Of a stretch of DNA of 64,000 nucleotides, positions 24,729-35,345 are shown piece by piece. Where the stretch lies: positions 3,888,653-3,952,652 of the forward strand of contig NW_017265134.1 in assembly GCF_001638985.1 (NCBI RefSeq). The letters are read 5' to 3'. How positions within the stretch are numbered: the first letter of the stretch is position 1; each line of letters starts with the position of its first letter. This stretch comes from Phycomyces blakesleeanus NRRL 1555(-) (Eukaryota > Mucoromycota > Mucoromycetes > Mucorales > Phycomycetaceae). The notes beneath the pieces were generated by a model. It was not told the DNA's origin. It ran no database searches and was given only the letters and a program-made list of their open reading frames with translations. The position numbers and the translations under genes were made by a program.

Positions 24729-26071
24729 CACTCACAATCAAAAACGCTTCGACCCCCGCAAAAAATGCCTAAAAAAATCGAAAAAATAAAAATAAAAACA
24801 TTGTTTTCTCCCAATATTATTAATCAAATCCAACATGCAAGACGCAAATTCATCAGAAAACACCCACGGATCATATGAAAAGGCCGATCCCTATAAATAC
24901 GGATGCATCATGTACATGCATTTAGCAAATTACGGGGCGACCCAGATTTCATTGGTGGTTGGCATGAGTCTGTCAACTGTCAAGTACATCATTAAGAGAG
25001 TGGACGAGACAGGATCGCCCGAGCCAAGAAAAGGGTCCGGACGACCTAGAAAGATTGACGAGAGGACAGAAAGACACCTTGTTCAAATAGTTCGTAAGGA
25101 CCCCTTTGCCTCATTTTCTAGGCTAAGGGCTTCCTTAAAGAACATGGAGGTATTTGTCTGCAGAAAGACAATAATCAGTTGTCTGAAGCGTTTGGGCTTC
25201 GGATCATATATCGCAGCTCACAAGCCAACTTTAACCGAAAGCCACAAGAAAAGAAGGCTGGAATGGGCCCATGAGCATGTGAATTGGACAGATGACCAGT
25301 GGAGAGGTGTAGTGTGGTCAGATGAATCACGGTTCACAGTTGAGGGTAATGATGGAGGAGCTAGAGCTATCAGGAAAGTCGGTGAAAGGTTCAAGGAAGA
25401 AAATATCATCGAAGGAACCAAGTGGGGGAAGGGTAGTGTGATGATCTGGAGCTGTTTCTGGGCCGGTGGTTTTGGCCCTTTGGTGTTCCTAGATGGTAAC
25501 GTAAACCAAGACCAATACGTGAACACTTTGGCTCAGAACTTCCTCCCTTGGTTCCAAAATCTTTCGCGGGAACAAAACAGGAGCTTCGTGTTCCAAGAGA
25601 ACAACGCCAGCTGTCATACTAGGTCGTACTCGAGGTGGTGGAAAGATAGCCATGAGATCCGAGGTTTTGACTACTGGCCCGCTCAAAGCCCGGATCTCAA
25701 CCCCATCGAGCATCTCTGGTGGGCTCTCCAGAGGCGCATGAGTGACGAGAGGGCCAGTATTAACAATGTTGAAGATCTGAAGGTTGTAATGCAACGAGAG
25801 TGGCGAAGGATAGGTCTCGAACTTTCGTCAACTTTGGCCGGAAGCATGCAGCATCGATGCCAGGCTGTAATTGAGGCCAAAGGAGGTCATACAAAATATT
25901 GATCTTTTATTTTTTTCTATATTTCAATAATAAACATATATATAATCTTTTATTTGAAGTTTGAATGCTTTAGCTTTTATTACTGAGGAGCAGTTGCATG
26001 TTGAATACATGCCATGATTTCTCTCATGCATTTTTTGGGCTCAGAGGTCGAAACGTTTTTGATTGTGACTG
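24729..26071 (+). mobile_element. Tc1/mariner DNA transposon inserted in the gypsy pol gene
   Basis: A 1343-base element is flanked by the expected TA duplication (24727-24728 and 26072-26073). The imperfect terminal inverted repeats are about 45-55 bases long: CACTCACAATCAAAAACG on the left, and CAGTCACAATCAAAAACG read inward from the right. It carries a single transposase gene. If the element and one TA are ignored, the retrotransposon frame on both sides is continuous. The insertion therefore came into a pol gene that was still open, and nothing was lost at the site. Confidence 0.92.
24835..25902 (+). CDS. Tc1/mariner transposase, 355 aa, catalytic second Asp replaced by Asn
   Basis: The product is a full-length, uninterrupted Tc1-family transposase, which would cut and paste DNA at TA sites. 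An N-terminal helix-turn-helix pair (residues about 20-120) contains the GRPRK minor-groove motif at 69-73. The DDE core follows, with D163 in WSDESRF and E292 in SPDLNPIEHLWW, as expected for a DD34E enzyme. The second acidic residue should be the D of a Q-x-DN-A-x-C-H motif. Here it is Asn256 (FQENNASCHT, codon AAC at 25600). A single G-to-A change from GAC would explain this, so the enzyme is predicted to be inactive. The gene lies opposite to the gypsy coding strand. Confidence 0.9.
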   Translation: MQDANSSENTHGSYEKADPYKYGCIMYMHLANYGATQISLVVGMSLSTVKYIIKRVDETGSPEPRKGSGRPRKIDERTERHLVQIVRKDPFASFSRLRASLKNMEVFVCRKTIISCLKRLGFGSYIAAHKPTLTESHKKRRLEWAHEHVNWTDDQWRGVVWSDESRFTVEGNDGGARAIRKVGERFKEENIIEGTKWGKGSVMIWSCFWAGGFGPLVFLDGNVNQDQYVNTLAQNFLPWFQNLSREQNRSFVFQENNASCHTRSYSRWWKDSHEIRGFDYWPAQSPDLNPIEHLWWALQRRMSDERASINNVEDLKVVMQREWRRIGLELSSTLAGSMQHRCQAVIEAKGGHTKY

Positions 26072-26073
26072 TA

Positions 26074-28655
26074 TATGTGAGGGCTTTGTGATCGGTGTAT
26101 AGAGTGAACGGATTTCCCCAAAGATATTTGTGGAACTTATTCAATGCATATATTACCGCGAGTAGCTCACGTTTTATAGTGGAATAGTTTCGTTCGCTTT
26201 TAGACAATGCGCGAGCCATGAAACCGATGTGTCGCGTTTCTCCATTGATGACTTGATATAGGACAGCACCTATTCTTACGTTTGACGCATCTGTGGCCAC
26301 ACTAAAAGGGTACTTTAGGTTTGGGTAGCACAGGATAGGCAGTTTGAGTAGGATGTCTTTTAGATTTGTGAAGCTGTTATAATGCTCGTTGGTCCAGAGA
26401 GGTGTAAAATCACCCTCGTTACGAAGTCGATCAAGAGGTGCGGTGAGCTGGGAGACATTAGGTATATGTTCCCTGAAGTAATTTATAACACCAAGGAACC
26501 GTTGTATATCTTTTCCGGTGTTAGGCGTAGGCCATGCTTGCATGTTACTGGCCTTTCTTGTATCCAGTGAGATGCCTTTATCTGACACACAAAAGCCTAG
26601 TAAGAAGACTGCTCTTTGTGAGAAATGACATTTCTTTGGATTTAAGATGAGATTAACACTAGTAAGTTGTTCTATTGCTGTTTTAACATGTTTTGTGTGT
26701 TCCTCCATGTTACGAGAGAATACCACAATATCGTCTACGAATGTGGTTACAAAAGGCATATCTTTGAAAGCAATGTTCATAACCCGCTGGAATTTAGATG
26801 AGATGGGTTTAAGTCCAAAAGGGCAGCCGCGGAACATGTACTGCCTTCCTTTGAAGGTGAATGTTGTTTTAGGTCTGTCTGGCTTGTATACCTCAAATCG
26901 ATGGAAAGCACTTGTAAGGTCTAGGGTAGTGAAAACAACCGCATCTTTAAGTGTGTGAAATACGTCTCTTATAAGAGGTAAAGGATATCTGTCGTCTTTT
27001 AAAAGTTTGTTGATATGTCTGGGGTCTAGACAGGGTCTTCTGTCTGTGTAATTACCAAACATGTCTTTTTTCGGTGCTAGTGTAATAGGACTATTCCATT
27101 CCGTATCATTGGATGCCACCTCTATCGTACCATCTGCTAGCCAAGTGTTTACAGTCTCTTGGATTCTAGGCTCATATACTACCGGTAAAGGGTATTGTCT
27201 TCTGTAGGAAGTTACGCCTTCTGGTGTGTCGATATGGATGATAGATTCTGGTATAGTGCAAAATGATGTTTTAGGAATAAGTTTGTTGGATCTGATAGAT
27301 TGTTCTATAGCTTCCGTAAACTGTTTTTGCTCCTCAGATGTGCCAGCAGGAGATTTATTAGGTTCTGGCACATCATCTGGAGTGTTTTCTCTCAATGAAT
27401 CGCTTTTTTGATCGTCCCAAGTAGTTGCTAAGTTTGTAATTGCCATGCCCAGTCTGGGCATTAAGTCTGTGCCAATGCTCATCTGTGTGCCTAAGGCTAA
27501 ACTCATTACTACGAAGTTGTGATTCAGTTTACGACTCATATAAGATAATGAAAGGTTCTCAACAGTGCCTAAATGTTCCACTGAGCTATTCTCTGACGCT
27601 AAATAAATGCGCTGCTTTTTTGAACTACATTTAGTAATAGGTAGAGAGAGAGAGGAGACAAGGTCTGGAGAAATGAAAGAAGCGTTTGCTCCGGAGTCCA
27701 CCAGTGCCCACACCCGGCTACTCTGAACAATTATAGGAACATAGAGTGAGCTGTCGTCATGTGGCGGTGCAGTGAGGTTGAGAAGGGGAAGGTGATGACC
27801 TTGTGCCTGTGATGTTGCAGTGAGGCTGCGCAGGGGAAGGTGTTTACCTTGTGCCTGTGTATTATAGTGGTGTAGGTGAGGGTGACTACCCTGTTCCTGT
27901 ATATTGAGGTGTGCGCATTCCACCTCAATCCCACTGTTACCTGCATTCTCATTGTTCCATACCTCCTCACTGTTGACTATTCTTGTGTTGCGGTTTGCAA
28001 ATACCAACTTTTTAGCCTTTGTAGACTGATATTCTGAGTTGGTGTGTTCCTTGTGGCAAGGTGCACAGGAGTTACCATGAATGTTTTTGAGAAGCAAGTC
28101 TGTTTTGTTGCTGGAACTAAACGAATCGTGAATAGATTTGGTGCCGTTTCTGTCTTCACACAACTTATACATAACCTGTTTCTCTAGAATTTTGTTGTCC
28201 TGGGTAGTGCCCATGTTCTTGAGGGAGACTTCTGAGTTATCAAAGTGGGTGTCGTCCGTGGGAGTTTTGATGAGCGATTCCCTGATGATGGAGATGTTGA
28301 CAATGGTATCTTCAGTCTCGCAGGTGTTTTCAATAGAAACGTTTTTAATGCGAGCGTAGCTCATAGAAACGTTGTTGATGGAAATAGTATTAAGGAAGAT
28401 ATTGTTGCTGGAAGCGTCGTTGCTGGAAACGTTGCTGGAAACGTTGTTGATAGAAACATTGTTGATGGAAGTGTAGGCGAATGCCTTTGTGATGTCGGCT
28501 TTGACAATTGAATCTTTGTAGTTGGAAGTAGCAGAGATGATGATTTTCACCGGGGTGGTATTAACGAGGGAAGCTTTTGAGCTGGAACCATGTGCGATAG
28601 GTGTGTTGGTCGATGTATTGGTTATTTTCTTGAGGAAAATACAATTCACAGTAAA
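26074..28655 (-). pseudogene. Gypsy pol, proximal part: N-terminal region, protease, reverse transcriptase, RNase H start
   Basis: The open frame begins almost at the 5' LTR (only a TTG there; the first ATG codons come later) and runs into the Tc1 element. The N-terminal 300 or so residues are Asn/Ser/Ile-rich, with a repeat of NNVS units, and show no capsid or CCHC knuckle. An aspartic protease follows with ALVDSGANASF. Reverse transcriptase shows RPCLDPRHINKLL, TTLDLTSAFHRFEV, GCPFGLKPISSKFQ and the catalytic FVDDI in place of YVDDI. RNase H shows LYTDHKALTY, where the Tc1 insertion falls. The N-terminal region could be a diverged Gag or a replacement of it. Confidence 0.85.
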
Positions 28656-28658
28656 CAA

Positions 28659-28955
28659 TGAGGTATTCGGGATTGTTTATGGGTTAGTATCTCAATAATG
28701 GGAAAAGTAGATACTGTGAGAGTGTTATTTATTAAAGAGACAAAATAATATTGTTTATATCTGCTACTATTAAAATCCCTGTAATTAAAATCCCTGTTGT
28801 GTAATGGTTGGTTTACACTGTATGAGTGTGTAGTGTACGTGTGTCTGGTGTGTAACAGTTCCGGAGATTGTTAAGTTGCCAGGTTCATTAGCAAGAAGGA
28901 ACCAGTGTTTGGTTGTGGGGTCTATCTTTCACTCAATTGTGGTGTGTATATCACA
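28659..28955 (-). mobile_element. 5' LTR of the gypsy element
   Basis: This 297-base LTR reads, on the minus strand, from TGTGATATACACACC to CCGAATACCTCA. It carries an extra tandem copy of about 13 bases (the AAAATCCCTGTAATT stretch near 28770-28798) that the 3' LTR lacks. Confidence 0.85.
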
Positions 28956-29340
28956 ATCAGTACGTACTGTTGATTATTAATACAAAAACACAGTAACAAA
29001 AAATTGATGAGCAAATTACAAGCCGATATTTATTAAGATAAACGTTCACTCGGCATTGAGACTTATATTTTTACTGTTATCAACTAATTCATCAGAAGTT
29101 CATGGTGAAAAAACCAAAAAAAAATACAAAGTGATGTCGATAGCATGAAAACTAAAAACTAAAAAATAAAAATAATAAATTTTGTGGCCTAGTCACCTTA
29201 AAGGTTTGATACTTGCCAAAAAAGTGCGAAAACCTTGCTCTGAATTGTAAGTAGTGTACCTATTATGCTATATATAAACTTAGAGATTGTAGAGCTTATA
29301 ATTTTTAGAATATAATGTTAAAGCTATTAAGAGTTATAAC
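28956..29340. other. Unassigned spacer between gypsy 5' LTR and right arm
   Basis: About 385 bases of AT-rich DNA with no gene. It has no counterpart beside the left arm, so it marks the asymmetry of the two inner junctions. Confidence 0.5.
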
Positions 29341-29619
29341 TGAGGTATACAAATAATATTTTAAAAGGGAACAATAGGTAATGTGAGAGGGTTGTTTATT
29401 CAAGAAAGAAGATCATAGCTGTTTATATAGACATTTGGTTCCCTAATTTAATATCTCCATTGGTTAATGGTTGGTTATCACTGAAGCAGTGTGAAGTGTA
29501 CGAGTGTCTGGCATGTGTTACGTTCCTGAGATGTGACCCTGCCAGATTCATTAGCAACTGTAGTATCCGTTCTGGATTATGGAGCTTGTTTTCCACTCAA
29601 TTATGCTGTGTATACTGCA
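29341..29619 (-). mobile_element. LTR at the inner edge of the right arm
   Basis: The mirror of 18378-18656. On the plus strand it reads from TGAGGTATACAAAT to GTGTATACTGCA, so both TG and CA ends are intact here. The bases just inside the palindrome centre (GTTATAAC side) differ from those beside the left arm. Confidence 0.7.
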
Positions 29620-31304
29620 TTTATTCTTTCCAAGATATTATTTTAAAAAGAAATACTAATTATATTGTTACAGGCAGTAAAACAAATTTACATAGTTTCA
29701 ATAACAATCTAATACATCAATAAAAAGGCTATGGATGAGTTTTTTCTTTCTTTCTTATTTGTCTTTTTTTAACTTAATTGAGAGATTCTACCCCAAGATA
29801 AAAGACGATTTTTAAAGACGATCTTTTGATATTGACAGTATTTGATCTCCTTGAATTGTAAAAGCTTGTTTGCAAGTTATTTTCCGACTCTATTAGAGGT
29901 GAATCATACATTTTATTTTATTGTTCAAGTACTGGTTTAATGTAAAATAGGTATGAGAAGAGAAAGGTGTTAGGTCCCATTGCTTCTACTAGGTATATTT
30001 AATATGTTGCTATTCCCAAATTCTACTGGATTTTTCACAGAACAGTGCTAGTTTTTTTGAATCTATTTTCAAAAAGAAAATAATAGTAAGGCTTCGAATT
30101 AATCAACTAACAAACAAATAATAAATAAATTCAAAAATAATTTTTTTGTTACTTCTCTTGATAATTATTAAGTTTTATTAAATATTTATTATTATTTGAG
30201 TTTATAAACCACTATTATCTTTTATGGGTACTGATAAAAGTAGCTTACTGGATTTTCAGTATTCAATTAAATATAATTTATTACTTGTGTGATCTGAATA
30301 GTGATATATATATATATATATATTAAGGTGCACATCATTATATAGTTTGTGTAAAGAAGATATTTGTGTTATCTTTACAAGTGATTTAGGATCGATCATT
30401 GTATTCAAAAAATAAATAAAGCAAGTTGTCGCTTTTCTTTAATTTCTTGTTCTTTTTTATTTGCTAGAGCTAAAAACATTGAATGCACTAGATTATTAGA
30501 GCAATTTAAGACTTATTATTAAATAGTTGAACAGACATTAATTTTAAATATTTCTTTTATTCAATTGAGTAGGCTACTTTGGCAAAAAAAAATATGCTCA
30601 AAAGATTTATTAAATATTACTTTATTACTACTGATTATAATAAATAAAAACAAAGCAGTGAAAATCATATTATTATATTTTTTGCTCTTATTAAACTATT
30701 AACTAACCTTTTACATTATATACAAGACAAAAAAATTAAATTTATATAGTTATTTATTTATTTATTTTTTATTTATTTTTAAGAAAAAAAAAACATATAT
30801 ATTCATATATCAAAGTGCAATATTATATATGAAATCCAATTATTTAATTTTCACTTGCCGACATTTTTTTTGCTACTTTTGCTACTTTATTTGTAGCATT
30901 TAAAAAGTAGACAGTTTAGTACGATTTTTTTCTAAAGTAAGATTCTAATTACGCAGTGAGAAAAATTTGTTTTTTTGATTATACGACATTAGGAGAAACA
31001 ATATATTGAAACACCGCCGCATTTTTTTTTGTGGAGGGATTTTTCTAGCCTCACAAAATTGCTACGCTCCTAGGTGTTTTTGAGCACTAAAAAATTCTTA
31101 AAACAGCTGAGATCCAAAAATGCCCTGCAATCTACAAAAAAGATTGGGCATTTGAAATTTAAATTAATTATTTTATTTTATTTTATTTTGTTTTTGCTTT
31201 TTTTTACAACTTTTCAATTAATCTTTAATTTTTTATTATTATTTGATAATAAATAATCGACCCTCTTATTCTAACTATAACTTTATTTAAATATTATACT
31301 ACAT

Positions 31305-31615
31305 TGGAATTAAGATATATGTAATTGATTTTGGGCTGGTATCTCAATATTAAAAAAAAAGTTTATACTTTAAGAGTGTTATTTTTTTAAAAAGATAAAA
31401 TACTAATATTTAATCTGATACTATTAAAATCTATTTTAATTCAAATTCATGCTATATAATGAGTAGCTTATTTTATATAAGTCTGTAGTATACATGTGCC
31501 TGATGTGTAATAGTTTTGAGAATTATTAATTTATTAAATTAATTAGCAAGAAAGAACTAATGCTTAGTTATTGAGTCTGTTCTTTAAAAGTTTGCTATTT
31601 TATAATTTTTAGTAT
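31305..31615 (-). mobile_element. Strongly decayed gypsy-family LTR (right arm)
   Basis: The mirror of 16385-16692, with the same transition-rich decay, so the decay was already present before the arm was duplicated. Confidence 0.55.
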
Positions 31616-32919
31616 TGAACAATAAAAGTTATTCTTAACATTAAAATTTAATACTTATATATTCATTAACAATTAACAAATAGTATAAAAAACAAAACAA
31701 AAACAAAAACAACCATAAAATTTAAAAGCCAAAAACATCATATAACTTACAAAACCTTACAAACAAATACTTTAATTTTCTCTTTTCCTATTCAATCAGA
31801 GACCTTTAATAAAATTCTGAGCTTTTTCCTGGCTCCATACAAAAAAATAGTATGAATACAATACAGATATCAATAAATAAAGACCTTTATTTTTTTTTAA
31901 CTATTCAAATTACCTTCTTTTAGTAATTTCACCTCCGATGTGCTACGACTGGTATTCAAAAATCTACATAAGGACACACAAAATCTACCTAGGGCCACAC
32001 AAAATCTACCTACTAGACAGAATCTATGCATATGGCAAAATTTGCTTACACAAATCTACTTGGACACACATAAATTTATTTGGGCACACACATACATACT
32101 TCACTTAAAATTAATTCTAGATCTAAATAAATAATAAGTAACAAAAAATAAAAAATATTTTTTTGTAATTAAAAGCAGTACGTATACAGACTACAATAGT
32201 TCTTTTTTGTTTCTATAAATATATTAAGATAAATAAGATATATGGGCAGAGGAATACTGAGTCGATTTGATTGAAGTGAAAGCTATAAAAAGAATGAGAG
32301 TATAATGTAATAGTGATTTTATTTAAAAAGACTAAAAAAGTTTTGACAGTAGAGTATTTGTGTTGTGTAAAGAGTGCAAGATAGTGAGATAGACGGAAGC
32401 CGTGTATAAGAAATAGCTTTCTTTGTATACTATAAGCTTTAAAATTATGGAGTTTACTTACTGAATATTTTCTATCATTATTATTATTATAGCTTTGAGC
32501 ATCACGATGTGACACGATGAAGATTACCATGGTGAGACTTTGTATTGTGCGATGCCTGTATGCTCTAGAACAGGTTATTTAGAAATATACCAAAAGTTGG
32601 AAGCTTTGAAGATTATGTCTAATGGTATGGGGTCAATTGTCATTGAAGAAGGTCTTGGAAGTATAAGCATATAAATATTATGTGTATAAGAGTTGAAAGC
32701 CAGTTCTGGGAATGGTGGTGTATCCCACTCCAGGTATAAAATAATATAGTTTATTGCTTTCGAGTACTGAAGTTTTATTGTATGGCTACTATTCTGATTT
32801 GGATTTTACTGTAGTAATAAAGTAAAGAAATAATATTGTTGTTAGTGATAATTTGGATAGCGTTGTGAAGCTGGTGTTGCTAGGCGTAATAAAAAAAAAG
32901 AGAATATTGTAGTTATCAG

Positions 32920-33550
32920 TGTTGTGGGGAGAAAATAAAGCAAAATATAATATAGACGAAAGAATTCGTGAGAACTTGTGTAGGTTGTTTATTTCAAAAG
33001 AAAAGTAAAGAAATATAAAATTCGATTGTCTTTCTACACGGAACTATCTACTGATATTTATATGTTTTTCTAATTTGTAATTCAGTGTGTGCTTAAGTAA
33101 TCTTTATCACGATGAGTCATATTCCAGGAGTATTGTTCTTCTGGAAAGATCCGGAAAGACCAATTGATATGATACTTCTCCAGTCAGATCAGTCCAAGAG
33201 TTTTGGTAAAGAAGAGCATTTATGCTATTGGTAATATTTTAGTATTCCGACCCAGATACTCGGGTAATGTTTCATAATATTAGATAGTTGTAGTTGTAGT
33301 CTCTCAATTAAGTATTTGTATAATAAAAGAAATATGTAGATGAAATATAATGATGCCATATATATAATGTATATGTATTTGTATATCCCATGTCATGGTG
33401 ATAATAAAAAATAATCAATTATGTGTATGATGATCTGTGTATTAGATAATATCATAAAGGGAGATCCGTTTGACTGGAATAGCTGAGGATATTATTTTAT
33501 CCTTCAGTCTTACTCTCAGATTCAGCAGTAATCAATACTCATTCACAACA
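32920..33550 (+). mobile_element. 631-base solo LTR with 5-base target duplication, right arm only
   Basis: The element starts TGTTGTGGGGAG and ends CATTCACAACA, with 7-base inverted ends (TGTTGTG/CACAACA). It is flanked by ATCAG on both sides (32915-32919 and 33551-33555). The left arm carries the empty site with a single ATCAG. Size and sequence differ from the roughly 290-base gypsy LTRs in this window, so it represents a second LTR family. It inserted after the arms had been duplicated and then lost its internal part by LTR recombination. Confidence 0.9.
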
Positions 33551-33975
33551 ATCAGTATCGATTCTGGTAGTTTTGTAGTCGATAGAGACATGGGGATTTG
33601 ACTGAAGGTTTATTTTTTTGTTCGACTGTATATATACAGTGAACAGCCGTCAAAAAGATACAATAAAGAGTATTTTGTTTCTTTAAAAAAAAAGAGTGCG
33701 CCTTCTTTTTATATTGTATCGATTTCTGCCTACTTTGGGTTGCAATATTATATGAATGACGATTCTCAAAAGAAATGAAGATTCTCGAAATTGATGCAGG
33801 GATGGGGGGAATGTAGAAAGAGGATTCAAGCCATTGTTAAAATGGACTTTTTTTTATTTTGGTTATGGTACAGTAAAGGTTATTTTAATACACGGTCCTC
33901 TCTGAACGATTGTGAGTGAACACTGGACGGTCTTTAAACCTCTGTATAGATAACATTATCCCTGCCAATGGACCC

Positions 33976-34270
33976 TGAGGAAATCGGGATTAATTTTGAG
34001 TTAGTATCCCAATATTAGGAAAAGTACATACTTTGATAGAGTTATTTATTAAAGAGATAAAATAGCACTATTTATATCTTACTATTAAAGTCCCTTGCAA
34101 TTCAGACTTCTGCTGTGTAATAGTTGGTTTATACTGTACAAGTCTGCAGTGTATGTGTTCCTGTTGTAAAACTATTCCGAGGGATTGTTAAATTGCCAGG
34201 TTCATTGGTAAGAAGGAACCAGTATTTTGTTATGGCTTGTATTTAACTTAATTGTGAGGTATATACCACA
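33976..34270 (-). mobile_element. Solo gypsy LTR, right-arm copy
   Basis: The mirror of 14362-14656, with a few single-base differences. It reads TGAGGAAATCGGG to GTATATACCACA on the plus strand. Confidence 0.8.
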
Positions 34271-34479
34271 TTATGTAAAGAGAAATCAAATAATCGAATG
34301 AGTTGAATGTTAGTAAATAAAAAGAGATTCATATGGACAGATAAAGTATAAATTAAAGCTATAATAATAAATAGCAAAAAAAAAGAATGTAAAAAGCAAG
34401 AGAAAATAAGTAAAGAAAAAATGATTGACTTTGTATTACCTATTGGCTACAGCAGAGTCTCTTGGGGACGTCTTGAAAA

Positions 34480-35345
34480 TATTCATATGTTTTTTGACAT
34501 CATAATTGCTTCCGAACTTCCTCTCACAAAAGGAACTTTGAATTTTTACTGTCAATATTTCTCGAGATGCCTTGTATGATTCGATTTACGATTGAGTATA
34601 AGTCTGCAATAGAGATAATAAAACATTTCAGTACAACGTTCGTTTTTCTGTATCCCTTTGCCGCAAACATTTAGGTTGTATGGACTAATGACCTTGGAAG
34701 TTAAACAAGCACGAGAAAGACCTTTAGGATATATACAAACGAACAAATCATTAAATGTGATCCGAGTGAGTTGGCTGTAATTAATATAATATTATATTTT
34801 ACTTGGTCAGGCTTACATTCTCTTTCTCCAAACCTTTTGGAAAATGTCTTTAAAAAAAGTAGACTTTTTATGAGATGAAATACATGGCATTTTATCTGAG
34901 GGAAATAGGTGCCTTGGTGTGGAGCTTGAGCTAGACACTCATGCTGATCGAGTTGATCCGAGATATGGTTTACGAGATCCATATCTGTAGAAATGGTAGG
35001 CTGTATTTGAGCATATTTTTTTTCCATGTTAATATCACAGAAAGAAATAGAACAATCGACAGTGTTAATAAAGCAACTTACTGAAATACTGTCTGAGATA
35101 ACCATGGTATTGAGGGTTTCACCACCCAATTTGCGTATAGTTTTGGACACGGTCTTATTTAGAGATCAAAGATGTATTTTGGTGGCTTCTTGTCTGGCTA
35201 GAATAAGTAACGAATTCTCATAGAATGAGCTGAATGCGTGGCTATACACGATCTGTTCCTGCTGGTTTGAATACAATGCTTGACAGCTGCATGTGTTGAA
35301 TCATGGGCTCGTGTAACAATTGTCTTGGCTAATAATTTAAATGAC
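34480..35345 (-). pseudogene. Decayed C2H2 zinc-finger gene, copy b (right arm)
   Basis: Almost identical to copy a, but with about 80 more bases at the 5' side (35268-35345). These still align with the intact gene through GCATTGTATTCAAACCAGCA at 35260-35280. The first finger lacks its CxxC and stops interrupt both exons. One base change gives Asp where copy a has Asn. Confidence 0.75.

Larger units (their letters stand above)
22694..28955 (-). mobile_element. Chromodomain Ty3/gypsy LTR retrotransposon, interrupted by a Tc1 element
   Basis: The 5' LTR (28659-28955) and 3' LTR (22694-22977) enclose a protease-RT-RNase H-integrase-chromodomain region on the minus strand. A polypurine tract (GGAAGGGGGTAA) abuts the 3' LTR. 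The sequence after the 5' LTR, TTGTTTACTGTGAATTG, is not the usual initiator-tRNA site. The LTRs differ by about 3% plus a roughly 13-base tandem duplication in the 5' LTR, so this is not a fresh insertion. The 5-base flanks (GTTAC and ATCAG) do not match, so no target duplication is left. A Tc1/mariner element sits inside RNase H. The domain order and the chromodomain place it with the chromoviruses. Confidence 0.88.
29620..33975. other. Noncoding interior of the right arm
   Basis: Mirror of the left arm interior, with no supported gene. It includes a decayed LTR (about 31305-31615), the decayed minisatellite (about 31956-32100) and the solo LTR at 32920-33550. Confidence 0.55.
29341..35267 (-). 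repeat. Right arm of the giant inverted repeat (5.93 kb, including a 631-base solo LTR)
   Basis: Reverse-complement match of 13364-18656. Without the solo LTR and one target copy the arm is 5.29 kb, the same as the left arm. The inner edge is the TG of an LTR (29341). At the outer edge the similarity stops at 35267, but the zinc-finger remnant of this arm continues about 80 bases further. This arm is therefore probably the source and the left arm the copy. Confidence 0.92.

Noticed and set aside
28620..28658. Methionine start of the gypsy frame at 28658
   Set aside because: The codon there is TTG within the primer-site region; a real start must lie further inside.
13364..35267. Inverted repeat as an assembly artefact
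   Set aside because: The arms differ at twenty or more positions, one has an extra solo LTR with target duplication, and both outer and inner flanks are different. It still merits a long-read check.
13364..35267. Inverted repeat as the terminal repeats of one giant transposon
   Set aside because: The outer edge cuts a decayed gene, shows no terminal motif and has no target duplication, and the right arm's gene remnant continues beyond the edge.
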